A DNA stretch of 36,873 bases from a virus, in IMG/VR virus record IMGVR_UViG_3300010413_000132, positions 1 to 36,873 of that record. One strand, given 5' to 3'. The translations under genes and the position numbers were made by a program. The notes under the pieces were generated by a model. It worked only from the letters and a program-made list of their open reading frames with translations, made no database searches and was not told where the DNA came from. This document shows, in pieces, positions 30,719 to 36,873 of this stretch (position 1 is the stretch's first letter; each line of letters starts with the position of its first letter).

Positions 30719-31824
30719 TGCCCCCCGACAAAGACGGGCCGTCCTGGCAGATGCCGGCCGACGAATGGGAACGCCAACAGGAAGCCGGGTGGCCAGAAAC
30801 CGACCGGCACCTCCGGGCCGTGGTCGACGCAGACGCCCCGGGAAGCTCCCCGATCGACTGGGCCACGTTCTGGACCGTCGATCAGGAAGCCGTCAGGTGG
30901 CTCTGCGAACCGATCATGCTCACCGGGAAAGCCATCCACCTCTACGCCCCCCGCGCCGAGGGGAAGTCGTCCCTGTCGCTCTACATCGCCGCAGCGCTCG
31001 CCACCGGCCGACAGGTCCTCGACCACCCGGCCGGGCCCGGCGTCAAGGTCGCCTACATCGACCTGGAGATGACCCCGGAAGACCTCCGGGAACACCTCAT
31101 CGACTACGGGTACGGGCCCGACTCCGACCTGTCGAACCTCGTCTACTACGTCGACCCGCCCTGGTCGAAGCTCGACACCGAGACCCACGCACTCAACATG
31201 CTCGCCTGGATCGACGACGTCGCCCCCGACCTCGTCGTCGTCGACTCGATCTCTCGGTGCATCTCCGGCGAGGAGAACTCGAACGACGTCTACGACGCCC
31301 TCTACGACCACGCCATCGGCCCGTTGAAGCGCCGCGGGGTGACCAACCTGTGGCTCGGGAACTCAGGGAAGGACAAGGAGAAGGGTTCCCGGGGCGGGTC
31401 ACGCAAGGAAGACGTGATGGACACCATCTGGGCCATGTCCCGAGGTGACGACGGCGCCGTCAAGCTCCGGAACACCAAGAGCCGGTCGAGGTGGATCCCG
31501 ATGGGTGGCGAAGTCGGGTTGCAACGGGCCGAGGACGACGACGGTGTCATCACCTACCGCACCTGCAACCCGTCGGCCCAGCTGCCCAAGGGGTCGATCG
31601 AGGTGGCCGCCCTCCTCGACAAGCTCACGGTCCCGCTCGACGCGTCGGTGAAGGCGGCCAAGGCGGCATTGACCGGGATCGGACAGGGCCGCCGGACCGA
31701 CACGGTTGCCGGAGCGTTGAAGTACCGGCGGTGGCAGGCGCAGACCATCCAGATCCGTGGGGAACGCTCGGGGAACGCCCCGATCGGGACCTCCGGGAAC
31801 GGTCGGGGAACGGATGACTTCTAA
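30718..31824 (+). CDS. RepA-like replicative helicase (RecA-fold ATPase)
   Basis: A 368-residue ATPase of the AAA_25/RepA type. Walker A is LYAPRAEGKSS (75-85), where the usual first Gly is Ala77. A VAYIDLEMTPEDLREHL segment (111-127) is the family's second conserved strand-helix, and DLVVVDSISR (171-180) is Walker B. A winged-helix-like end lies near 310-345 (SIEVAALLDKL...TVAGALKYRRW). RepA-type hexamers unwind DNA at plasmid and phage origins; iterons start within this gene's last 66 bases. ATG 30718 is chosen over GTG 30715. Confidence 0.85.
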   Translation: MPPDKDGPSWQMPADEWERQQEAGWPETDRHLRAVVDADAPGSSPIDWATFWTVDQEAVRWLCEPIMLTGKAIHLYAPRAEGKSSLSLYIAAALATGRQVLDHPAGPGVKVAYIDLEMTPEDLREHLIDYGYGPDSDLSNLVYYVDPPWSKLDTETHALNMLAWIDDVAPDLVVVDSISRCISGEENSNDVYDALYDHAIGPLKRRGVTNLWLGNSGKDKEKGSRGGSRKEDVMDTIWAMSRGDDGAVKLRNTKSRSRWIPMGGEVGLQRAEDDDGVITYRTCNPSAQLPKGSIEVAALLDKLTVPLDASVKAAKAALTGIGQGRRTDTVAGALKYRRWQAQTIQIRGERSGNAPIGTSGNGRGTDDF

Positions 31825-31962
31825 CCACCTCCGACTAGGCGGGGAACGCGGCGGGGAACGCCGGGGAACGCCCAGCAGCCAATCGGGGAACGCGTCCCCC
31901 CCCTATGGGGGGAACGCTTCCCCAGGCCGACACCACTCATCTCATCCACAACCTGTGGATAA
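31759..31962. other. Candidate replication origin: iterons plus DnaA boxes
   Basis: Nine copies of GGGGAACG(C/G) lie at about 31759, 31770, 31794 (one base short), 31805, 31841, 31853, 31863, 31885 and 31909; seven are exact GGGGAACGC. Downstream is TGTGGATAA (31954-31962), whose complement TTATCCACA is a perfect DnaA box. Facing it is TCATCCACA (31942-31950), one base off. The two boxes form the inverted repeat ATCCACA-ACC-TGTGGAT. The block lies at the end of the helicase gene, as in many RepA-type replicons. The gap 31825-31987 holds no clear gene. Confidence 0.75.
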
Positions 31963-31987
31963 CCACTCGACACCCACGGAGAACCCC

Positions 31988-32485
31988 ATGACCACCAACC
32001 CCACCGCCATCGTCATCCCCGACACCTGGGCCTGGACCACCGACGCCAACCAGGTCCACGCCATCGCCGTCGCCACCCCCACCGGCCGAGAGCAACCCAT
32101 CCTCACCGCCCGGGTCCGTGACGCCGTCGAAGGCATCCAGCTCATCCACCTCGGCTCCGTGCCCGCCACCTGGTCCGCCGGAGCTCCCTGCGGCGACATC
32201 ATCGCCCTCGACCTGTGGGGCGACCCCGAACGGCCCGGACGGATCTGGGCCATCGACCGTGCCCTCAGCACCGCCCTCCGCCACGCCGACGAGGTCCACG
32301 CCAACCCGAGCACGGAGACCGGCCCGCAGAGCACCCCGGTCGTGGCCGTCACCGGCGGGGTGGCCGTCGCCTGCGTCGCCCCGGTCCTGGTGCACCCGTG
32401 GGCCCAGCCCGGCACCGAGGCGGCCATCGAGGCCCTCACCGCCGGCGACGCCGAGCTGGAGCCGGCCCCCGGGGCGGTGGCGTGA
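31988..32485 (+). CDS. Protein of unknown function downstream of the origin
   Basis: A 165-residue protein with GGAG (31978-31981) 6 bases before ATG. Start TNPTAIVIPDTWAWTTDANQVHAIAVA is strand-rich. A PGRIWAIDRALSTALRHADEVH helix region follows, and the end is a hydrophobic-then-acidic tail AELEPAPGAVA. No motif recognised. It is the first gene after the origin candidate and overlaps the DUF4326 gene by one base. Confidence 0.65.
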   Translation: MTTNPTAIVIPDTWAWTTDANQVHAIAVATPTGREQPILTARVRDAVEGIQLIHLGSVPATWSAGAPCGDIIALDLWGDPERPGRIWAIDRALSTALRHADEVHANPSTETGPQSTPVVAVTGGVAVACVAPVLVHPWAQPGTEAAIEALTAGDAELEPAPGAVA

Positions 32486-32898
32486 TGCCCCGCCGCGTCC
32501 AGCTCTCCCGCCGCAAGGGGTGGCGCATGCCCCCCGGCGCCGTCTCCGTCGCCCGTCCCACCCGCTGGGGCAACCCGTTCCGCATCGAGGCCGCCCGGGA
32601 GGCAGGCTACGGCGAGGTCGTCGACGACGCCACCGGCAAGCTCCGCGACGCCACCGACACCGAGATGCGGGAGTTCGTTGTCTGGTGCTTCCGGCGCTGC
32701 ATGATCCGGGGTCCCCGCTCCGAGTGGTGGTCCCTCGACAGCGCCGCTCACCTCCAGCGCATCATCGACACCGTCCACGAGCTGGCCGATCTCGACCTGG
32801 CGTGCTGGTGCCCCCTCGACCAGCCCTGCCACGCCGACGTCCTCCTGGCCCTCGCCAACCCGGAGCCCGCCGCTCAGCTCGACTGGGAGGCGTCGTGA
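32485..32898 (+). CDS. DUF4326 protein
   Basis: A 137-residue protein of the DUF4326 family. It opens RRVQLSRRKGWRMPPGAVSVARPTRWGNPF in pattern, ending in the WGNPF signature, and near the end has LACWCPLDQPCHADVLL, the C-W-C...CHADVL metal-type site. The family is widespread in phages and its function is not established. ATG 32485 overlaps the previous stop. Confidence 0.85.
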   Translation: MPRRVQLSRRKGWRMPPGAVSVARPTRWGNPFRIEAAREAGYGEVVDDATGKLRDATDTEMREFVVWCFRRCMIRGPRSEWWSLDSAAHLQRIIDTVHELADLDLACWCPLDQPCHADVLLALANPEPAAQLDWEAS

Positions 32899-33260
32899 CC
32901 CGCCGGAAGAACACGAAGCGCACCGTCCGCTCCTGGGAGATCCAGTCCAACCGGCCCGGCCTGCGCCCGGCCGCAGCGGTCGAGCCGTGGGACATGCCGC
33001 TGCTCGTCAGCGAAGTCGTCTCCGAGTCGTCCGCCGCCCGCCGGGCCAACGACCGTCAGACCTGGGACCCGATGGTGATCGTCACCGTCAAGGGTCGCTG
33101 GAACGGCACCGACCAGACCGCCGAGCTGAAGCTCATCATCCCCGCCACCCACGCCGACGACATCGGCGCCGGGATCGTCATCGCCGGCCGGCATGCCCAC
33201 TCCGACGCCGCGGCGGGACTGCTCACCGACGCCCTCGACAACGATCCGGAGGCGTCGTGA
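32895..33260 (+). CDS. Protein of unknown function
   Basis: A 121-residue protein from GTG 32895 (GTGA overlap). It has a basic start TRRKNTKRTVRSWEIQSNRPG, a middle PWDMPLLVSEVVSESSAARRA and a strand pair MVIVTVKGRWNGTDQTAELKLIIPA. The C-terminal part is acidic. No known domain. It lies in an accessory run between the DUF4326 gene and the methyltransferase. Confidence 0.62.
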   Translation: MTRRKNTKRTVRSWEIQSNRPGLRPAAAVEPWDMPLLVSEVVSESSAARRANDRQTWDPMVIVTVKGRWNGTDQTAELKLIIPATHADDIGAGIVIAGRHAHSDAAAGLLTDALDNDPEAS

Positions 33261-33526
33261 TCATCGCCGCCTGGATCCTCCTCGTCACCGTCGGCGCCAC
33301 CGCCGGTTTCGCCGTCCTCGTCGCCCTCCACCACCACCTCGCCCACCGCCGCGACCGGTGGCGTGCCGACCAGACCGCCGACGCCGCCGTCGCCGAGAGA
33401 GCCGCCCGCCTCGCCGCCGGCCGCATCGACCACCGGATCGAGCACGGCGTGTGGGGCGGCCATTCGGCCCGGCAGCTCAAGGCCCTCGGCCCCGCCCACC
33501 GGGGCACCTCGAAGGGGGCGGCGTGA
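33257..33526 (+). CDS. Single-pass membrane protein with basic tail
   Basis: An 89-residue protein from GTG 33257. A membrane helix covers about 2-25 (IIAAWILLVTVGATAGFAVLVALHHH), followed by a basic, Ala/Arg-rich helix (AERAARLAAGRIDHRIEHGV) and a short tail ARQLKALGPAHRGTSKG. It overlaps the methyltransferase start by 4 bases. Function unknown. Confidence 0.62.
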   Translation: MIIAAWILLVTVGATAGFAVLVALHHHLAHRRDRWRADQTADAAVAERAARLAAGRIDHRIEHGVWGGHSARQLKALGPAHRGTSKGAA

Positions 33527-34941
33527 CCGTCACCCACCTCACCGGCCAGGTCCTCGACGTCATCCGCACCCTGCCCGACGGCTCCGTCGACGCCGCCATC
33601 GGTTCCCCGCCGTTCCTCGCTCTCCGGGACTACAACGGCCAGCCCGGCCAGTGGGGATCCGAGGCCAGCCCCGCCGAGTTCCTCGCCAACCTCCTCGACC
33701 TCTCCGCCGAGCTCCGCCGGGTCCTCGCCCCCCATGGCTCCCTCGCCCTCGAGCTCGGAGACACCTACTCAGGGTCGGGCGGCGGCGGCGGCGACTACCG
33801 GCCCGGCGGGCTCCGCGAGGGCCAGGTCGGGTTCGCAGGGTCCCAGGCCGCCCGGCGTCGAGGCGCTGAGCACTGGCGCCAGAAGCAGGTCGCCCGGACC
33901 GAATGGCCGTTGGCGAAGTCGATGTGTCTCACCCCGACCACGTTCGCCGCCTGCCTGAGCTACGGCCGGAACCTGCTCACCGAGCCGATGACGGCCGCCG
34001 AGGCCCTCGACTGGGTCGACCAGCTCCGGGCCGGTGGCATGTCGGCCGAGGCCGCCCTGGCTGCCGTCGGGGGGTGGGTTGTTGAACACGGTGACGCCCA
34101 CCGGTTCGACCCGTGGCGGGTCCGGAACCTCATCGTCTGGGCGCGCAACAACCCACCGGTAGGGGCGCTCGGCGACAAGGTCCGCCCGGCCACGAGCTAC
34201 ATCACGGTGGCGTGCATGTCGGACCGGAGGTGGTTCGACCTCGACGCCGTCCGCAGCGAGAACCCACGCGTCGCCGAGACGCAGGCCCAGCACCGCCGCC
34301 AGCCCTGCCGTGGAGGCGAGCGGGAGACGAACGACATCATCCGCCAGAACCCCGCTGGCGCCCCGCCCCTCGATCACTGGTGGGACGAACCCGACCCCGA
34401 CCTCGTCTGGCTCGTCAACACCCAAGGCTCCAGCCTGGCCCACTACGCCATGTGGCCGCCGAAGCTGGCCGAGCGGCTCATCCTGGCCATGGTCCCGGAA
34501 CGGGTGTGCCGTACCTGTGGGGAGCCGTCGAGGCGGATCACCGGGCCGGCCGAGTACCGCCGCACCGACTCCGACCGGGTCCCGGCCCGGCTGGCGATGC
34601 GTGACGGCAGCCGGCCCGCCGCTGGCGCGAACCAGCACACCCGCCCCAACGGCGCCAACACCAGCGTCACCCGCCACGCACCGACCATCGGCTGGTCCGA
34701 TTGCGGCCACGACGACTGGCGGCCCGGCGTCGTCCTCGACCCGTTCGCCGGAGCCGGAACCACCCTCGCCGTAGCGGACATCCACGGCCGGGACGCCATC
34801 GGCATCGACCTCGACCCGAGCAACCGGGCGCTGTACGAGCCCCGCTACGAGCAGTGCTGGAAAGCGCTCGGCCGGACCGATACGTCACCCGTCACCGAGC
34901 ACGGCGAGCAGCTCGGGCTCTTGGACGGTGTGGCGTCGTGA
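33523..34941 (+). CDS. DNA methyltransferase, beta class (probably N4-cytosine)
   Basis: A 472-residue enzyme. Motif IV is IGSPPFLALRDY (about 26-37), and motif I comes last, VLDPFAGAGTT (about 404-414) with IGIDLDPSN after it; this IV-then-I order is the beta class. SPPF rather than DPPY points to N4-cytosine methylation. The middle, about 80-330, is the target-recognition part. A CRTC (327-330) with a later SDCGH could bind zinc. No partner restriction gene is seen, so it is a solitary enzyme and could protect phage DNA from host restriction. GTG 33523 overlaps the previous stop. Confidence 0.9.
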   Translation: MTVTHLTGQVLDVIRTLPDGSVDAAIGSPPFLALRDYNGQPGQWGSEASPAEFLANLLDLSAELRRVLAPHGSLALELGDTYSGSGGGGGDYRPGGLREGQVGFAGSQAARRRGAEHWRQKQVARTEWPLAKSMCLTPTTFAACLSYGRNLLTEPMTAAEALDWVDQLRAGGMSAEAALAAVGGWVVEHGDAHRFDPWRVRNLIVWARNNPPVGALGDKVRPATSYITVACMSDRRWFDLDAVRSENPRVAETQAQHRRQPCRGGERETNDIIRQNPAGAPPLDHWWDEPDPDLVWLVNTQGSSLAHYAMWPPKLAERLILAMVPERVCRTCGEPSRRITGPAEYRRTDSDRVPARLAMRDGSRPAAGANQHTRPNGANTSVTRHAPTIGWSDCGHDDWRPGVVLDPFAGAGTTLAVADIHGRDAIGIDLDPSNRALYEPRYEQCWKALGRTDTSPVTEHGEQLGLLDGVAS

Positions 34942-35123
34942 CCGCTCGTTTGCTCTCAGCCCGGAAATTTGGCCCCTCTCAGGCCCGCCAGGGGTGCCGC
35001 AGGCATCCGGATCGCACCCGGAACGCCTCAGCGTCGCTCTGCGGGGCTGTGAGCGCCCCACCCATCCCACCCAACCCAAGGAGACCCATGACCGACCAGA
35101 CACCAGCGGAGGCGAGCGACTGA
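34938..35123 (+). CDS. Doubtful short gene before the endolysin
   Basis: From GTG 34938, which overlaps the methyltransferase stop, 61 residues follow with a noisy, Arg/Pro/Ser-rich composition. The stretch includes a hairpin (GGCCCCT 34971-34977 with AGGGGTGCC 34990-34998) and looks partly non-coding. A second start inside it, ATG 35088, has a strong AAGGAG ribosome-binding site and gives only 11 residues, MTDQTPAEASD, ending in TGATG with the endolysin. Either a 61-residue gene, or a short leader peptide coupled to the endolysin, is possible. Confidence 0.35.
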   Translation: MTARLLSARKFGPSQARQGCRRHPDRTRNASASLCGAVSAPPIPPNPRRPMTDQTPAEASD

Positions 35124-35884
35124 TGCCCAAGACCCTCGTCCTCCACACCACCGAAGGCTCGACCATCGCCTCGGCCCGGGCCGCCATGGACCGCAACCGA
35201 TCCTGGTCCAACTGGGTGTGCGACCCCGCCACCGGGGCCCTCGTCACCCTCCAAGCCTCCGAACGGGGCGACCGCAGCCTCCGGAACCTGTCCGGTGGTG
35301 TCGAGACCAACAACCGGCCCGGCGTGTGGCAGCTCGAGATCGTCGGCCGGGCCGCCCTCGTCCCTGGCTACGACGACGACTGGTACTACCACCTCGCCGC
35401 GATCGTCCGCCAGCTGTGCGACACGCACGGCATCCCGAGGCGGTTCCCGGCCCCGTTCGTGTCGTACCCGAGGTCGTATGGGGTGAAGGCCGCTCAGCGC
35501 ATGACCGGCGCCGAGTGGCTCCGATGTGACGGGATCGTCGGCCACCAGCACGTCCCGGAGAACGACCACGGCGACCCGGGGGACATCTCCCGGTTGATCC
35601 CGCTCGTGGTCGACCAGCCCCCCGCCCCGATCGAACCACCACAACCACCAACCACCGAGGAGGCCCGCATGGGCATCTACAGCCAGGCCATGGAAGACAT
35701 CGACGCCCTCTACCTCGCCTACGAGGGCGAAGTGGAGCCCGGCACACCCGAGCACGCCCAACGGGTCAAGAACCTGCGGATCTGGGGCCGTGACCTCGCC
35801 AAGACAGTCCTCGTCGACGGCAAGGACCCCGCCCCCACCGTCCGGTTCGTCGCCCTCCACCTCGCCGCCCAGGCCGGCCTGTGA
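35123..35884 (+). CDS. Endolysin: N-acetylmuramoyl-L-alanine amidase
   Basis: A 253-residue lysin. The amidase_2/PGRP-like domain (about 1-160) has LVLHTTEG (H8), VWQLEIVGRA (about 68-77), and GHQHVPENDHGDPGD (140-154), where H8, H141 and D151 fit the zinc ligands. A Pro-rich linker (about 165-178) leads to a ~70-residue C-terminal helical domain (EDIDALYLAYEGEVEPG...), probably for wall binding. It would cut the amide bond between sugar and stem peptide. ATG 35123 overlaps the previous stop. No signal peptide, so a holin would be needed for release. Confidence 0.88.
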   Translation: MPKTLVLHTTEGSTIASARAAMDRNRSWSNWVCDPATGALVTLQASERGDRSLRNLSGGVETNNRPGVWQLEIVGRAALVPGYDDDWYYHLAAIVRQLCDTHGIPRRFPAPFVSYPRSYGVKAAQRMTGAEWLRCDGIVGHQHVPENDHGDPGDISRLIPLVVDQPPAPIEPPQPPTTEEARMGIYSQAMEDIDALYLAYEGEVEPGTPEHAQRVKNLRIWGRDLAKTVLVDGKDPAPTVRFVALHLAAQAGL

Positions 35885-36165
35885 CACCCCCCGTCGTGGC
35901 CTGGGCGGTGGTCGGCGACCCGCCCGTCACGCTCGGAGGGCGCGGCGGTGTCCTCCACGGGCACGCCGCAGCGTGGTGGCAGTGCATGGCGCCGTCGTCA
36001 GCGACCGACCTCGTCGACGACGACGTCGTCAACGCGCTGCGCGGCGCCGCAGCGATGGCGACCCTCCTCGGAGCGCTCGGCACCGCCCGTGAGCTCGAGG
36101 CCATCATCGAGGTGTGGGGCCACACGGTCACGGCGACCACGACCAGCAGCGAGGTGGCGTCGTGA
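35881..36165 (+). CDS. Protein of unknown function, lysis cassette
   Basis: A 94-residue protein from GTG 35881 (GTGA overlap with the endolysin). It is Ala/Val/Gly-rich, with a strand part PPVVAWAVVGDPPVTLGGRGGVLHGHAAAWW and a helical part VVNALRGAAAMATLLGALGTARELEAI. Not clearly a membrane protein. Its position between endolysin and holin candidate suggests a lysis link; no motif supports a named role. Confidence 0.6.
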   Translation: MTPPVVAWAVVGDPPVTLGGRGGVLHGHAAAWWQCMAPSSATDLVDDDVVNALRGAAAMATLLGALGTARELEAIIEVWGHTVTATTTSSEVAS

Positions 36166-36266
36166 CCCACCTCGCTGCTGGTCTCGCCGGTGCTGCTGTG
36201 GCCCTGGCCGCCGTCGCGGTCGCTGCGTGGATCCTCGTCGACCGGGTCGACGCCCTCGTCGACTAG
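36162..36266 (+). CDS. 34-residue membrane peptide, holin candidate
   Basis: From GTG 36162 (GTGA overlap) the frame gives THLAAGLAGAAVALAAVAVAAWILV then a charged end DRVDALVD, and stops with TAG at 36264-36266. One long Ala/Val membrane helix with a short charged tail, next to an endolysin without a signal peptide, suits a tiny holin or pinholin. It is shorter than most holins, so this is an inference from position and topology only. Confidence 0.5.
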   Translation: MTHLAAGLAGAAVALAAVAVAAWILVDRVDALVD

Positions 36267-36297
36267 AATCCGCGTCCCGGTAGTAGTGACGGCCCTC

Positions 36298-36342
36298 GGC
36301 CTGGTGGAGACGCGTTGCCACCCGTCCTCAATCCACCAGGCC
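36298..36342. terminator. Hairpin after the lysis genes
   Basis: A perfect 11-base inverted repeat GGCCTGGTGGA (36298-36308) / TCCACCAGGCC (36332-36342) with a 23-base loop. It lies between the holin candidate and the next gene. The gap 36267-36367 otherwise shows no gene. It may end the lysis transcript or be a protein site. Confidence 0.6.
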
Positions 36343-36367
36343 CGGGGGTCGCTCCGCGTCCGGCATC

Positions 36368-36694
36368 ATGGTGGACATGACCTGGCACATGGAACCCCGC
36401 CCCGACGACACCGTCACCATCACCACCAGGGCCACGACCGGGACCGGGGACCGCGTCGACGCATGGCTCGCCCTCCACGCCTACGCCATCGACCTCACCC
36501 TCGTCGGTGGCGTCGAGTCACGGCCGGACACCTGGCCCCTCGCCCACGACATCGTCGCCGTCGCCACCCTCGACCAGCTCCCAGACCTCATCCGGGCCGT
36601 GCTCGACCTCACCCCCGAACCCATCACCATCACCCGGGGTGAACCCGGCGACCAGCCCACCCCAGCGCTATGGGCCATGGAACGGCCCTACTGA
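36368..36694 (+). CDS. Protein of unknown function near the right end
   Basis: A 108-residue protein. ATG 36368 is followed by an alternative ATG 36377 (MTWHMEPRP); neither has a clear ribosome-binding site. Strands (DTVTITTRATTGTG), then two helices (RVDAWLALHAYAIDL and LDQLPDLIRAVLDL) and a short Pro-rich end. No family recognised. It may be expressed with packaging genes if the genome is circular. Confidence 0.62.
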   Translation: MVDMTWHMEPRPDDTVTITTRATTGTGDRVDAWLALHAYAIDLTLVGGVESRPDTWPLAHDIVAVATLDQLPDLIRAVLDLTPEPITITRGEPGDQPTPALWAMERPY

Positions 36695-36873
36695 CCAGCA
36701 CCGCCACCGCACGGGCCCAGGCCCAGGGCACCACCCCACCCCCACCCCCCTCCACCCAGGCCCCCGCCGCCACGACCCCGGCGGCTACGGCCGCACCAGC
36801 CACCGACCCGGCACCCAGCGTCACCCCCCACCCCCCACCCCCACCCACGACGCCCACGACGTGGGTGATGCCG
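36670..36873 (+). CDS. Partial Pro/Thr/Ala-rich frame running off the right end
   Basis: From ATG 36670 (inside the previous gene, other frame) the frame is open for exactly 68 codons to the last base. It begins MGHGTALLTSTATARAQAQG and becomes Pro/Ala/Thr-rich, ending TTPTTWVMP. If the molecule is circular or the ends abut, the frame runs 6 more codons from base 1 and stops at 19-21, overlapping an ATG at 21. A CTG at 36691 in a CTGA overlap would be another start. Low complexity keeps this uncertain. Confidence 0.35.
   Translation, partial: MGHGTALLTSTATARAQAQGTTPPPPPSTQAPAATTPAATAAPATDPAPSVTPHPPPPPTTPTTWVMP

Noticed and set aside
31759-31917. GGGGAACGC repeats considered as CRISPR or transposon ends
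   Set aside because: Units are 9 bases, irregularly spaced by a few bases to about 28, with no unique spacers of fixed size and no transposase gene.

Overview
The window is a very GC-rich, gene-dense phage genome or near-complete genome. It has the layout of a temperate long-tailed virus (HK97-type siphovirus) of an actinomycete-like host. The evidence is the base composition, the many GTG starts joined by 4-base GTGA/ATGA overlaps, promoters with TANNNT-type -10 boxes sitting directly on the start codon (leaderless messages), and an FtsK/TraB-like translocase next to a DUF2637-like protein, a pairing typical of actinomycete mobile elements. I saw no tRNA, CRISPR array or insertion sequence.

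Layout. (1) 56-16105, plus strand: packaging, head and tail genes: HNH nuclease, large terminase, portal, protease, capsid, connectors, two related tail-tube proteins, tail assembly chaperones, tape measure, a large tail-tip protein, and fibre-like proteins. One fibre-like gene contains a +1 frameshift. A hairpin at 16112-16138 closes this block. (2) 21841-16147, minus strand: about ten overlapping genes, most with membrane segments. They include an FtsK/TraB-like DNA translocase, a DUF2637-like protein fused to a helix-turn-helix, a small two-helix membrane protein, and a membrane-anchored staphylococcal-nuclease-like protein. (3) 21842-24238: the lysogeny region, with nested inverted repeats at a leaderless promoter, tyrosine integrase, a small repressor whose 3' end abuts the integrase, and a divergent Cro-like gene. 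The two divergent promoters overlap the arms of a 17-base inverted repeat. (4) 24289-36694, plus strand: early and accessory genes: DEDDh exonuclease, Hjc-like resolvase, RecB/Cas4-like nuclease, OB-fold protein, RepA-like helicase, an iteron plus DnaA-box origin candidate, DUF4326 protein, beta-class DNA methyltransferase, then amidase endolysin and a holin candidate. A partial reading frame runs off the right end and stays open across a notional end-to-start join.

How it fits together. The plus-strand right arm would replicate DNA from an origin at about 31.76-31.96 kb, then modify and lyse. The left arm builds and packages the particle. The minus-strand membrane module next to the immunity genes is the least conventional part. 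It could move DNA at the membrane (plasmid-like transfer) or act on incoming DNA (superinfection exclusion). Together with the iteron-type origin it gives the genome a phage-plasmid flavour, although an integrase is also present.
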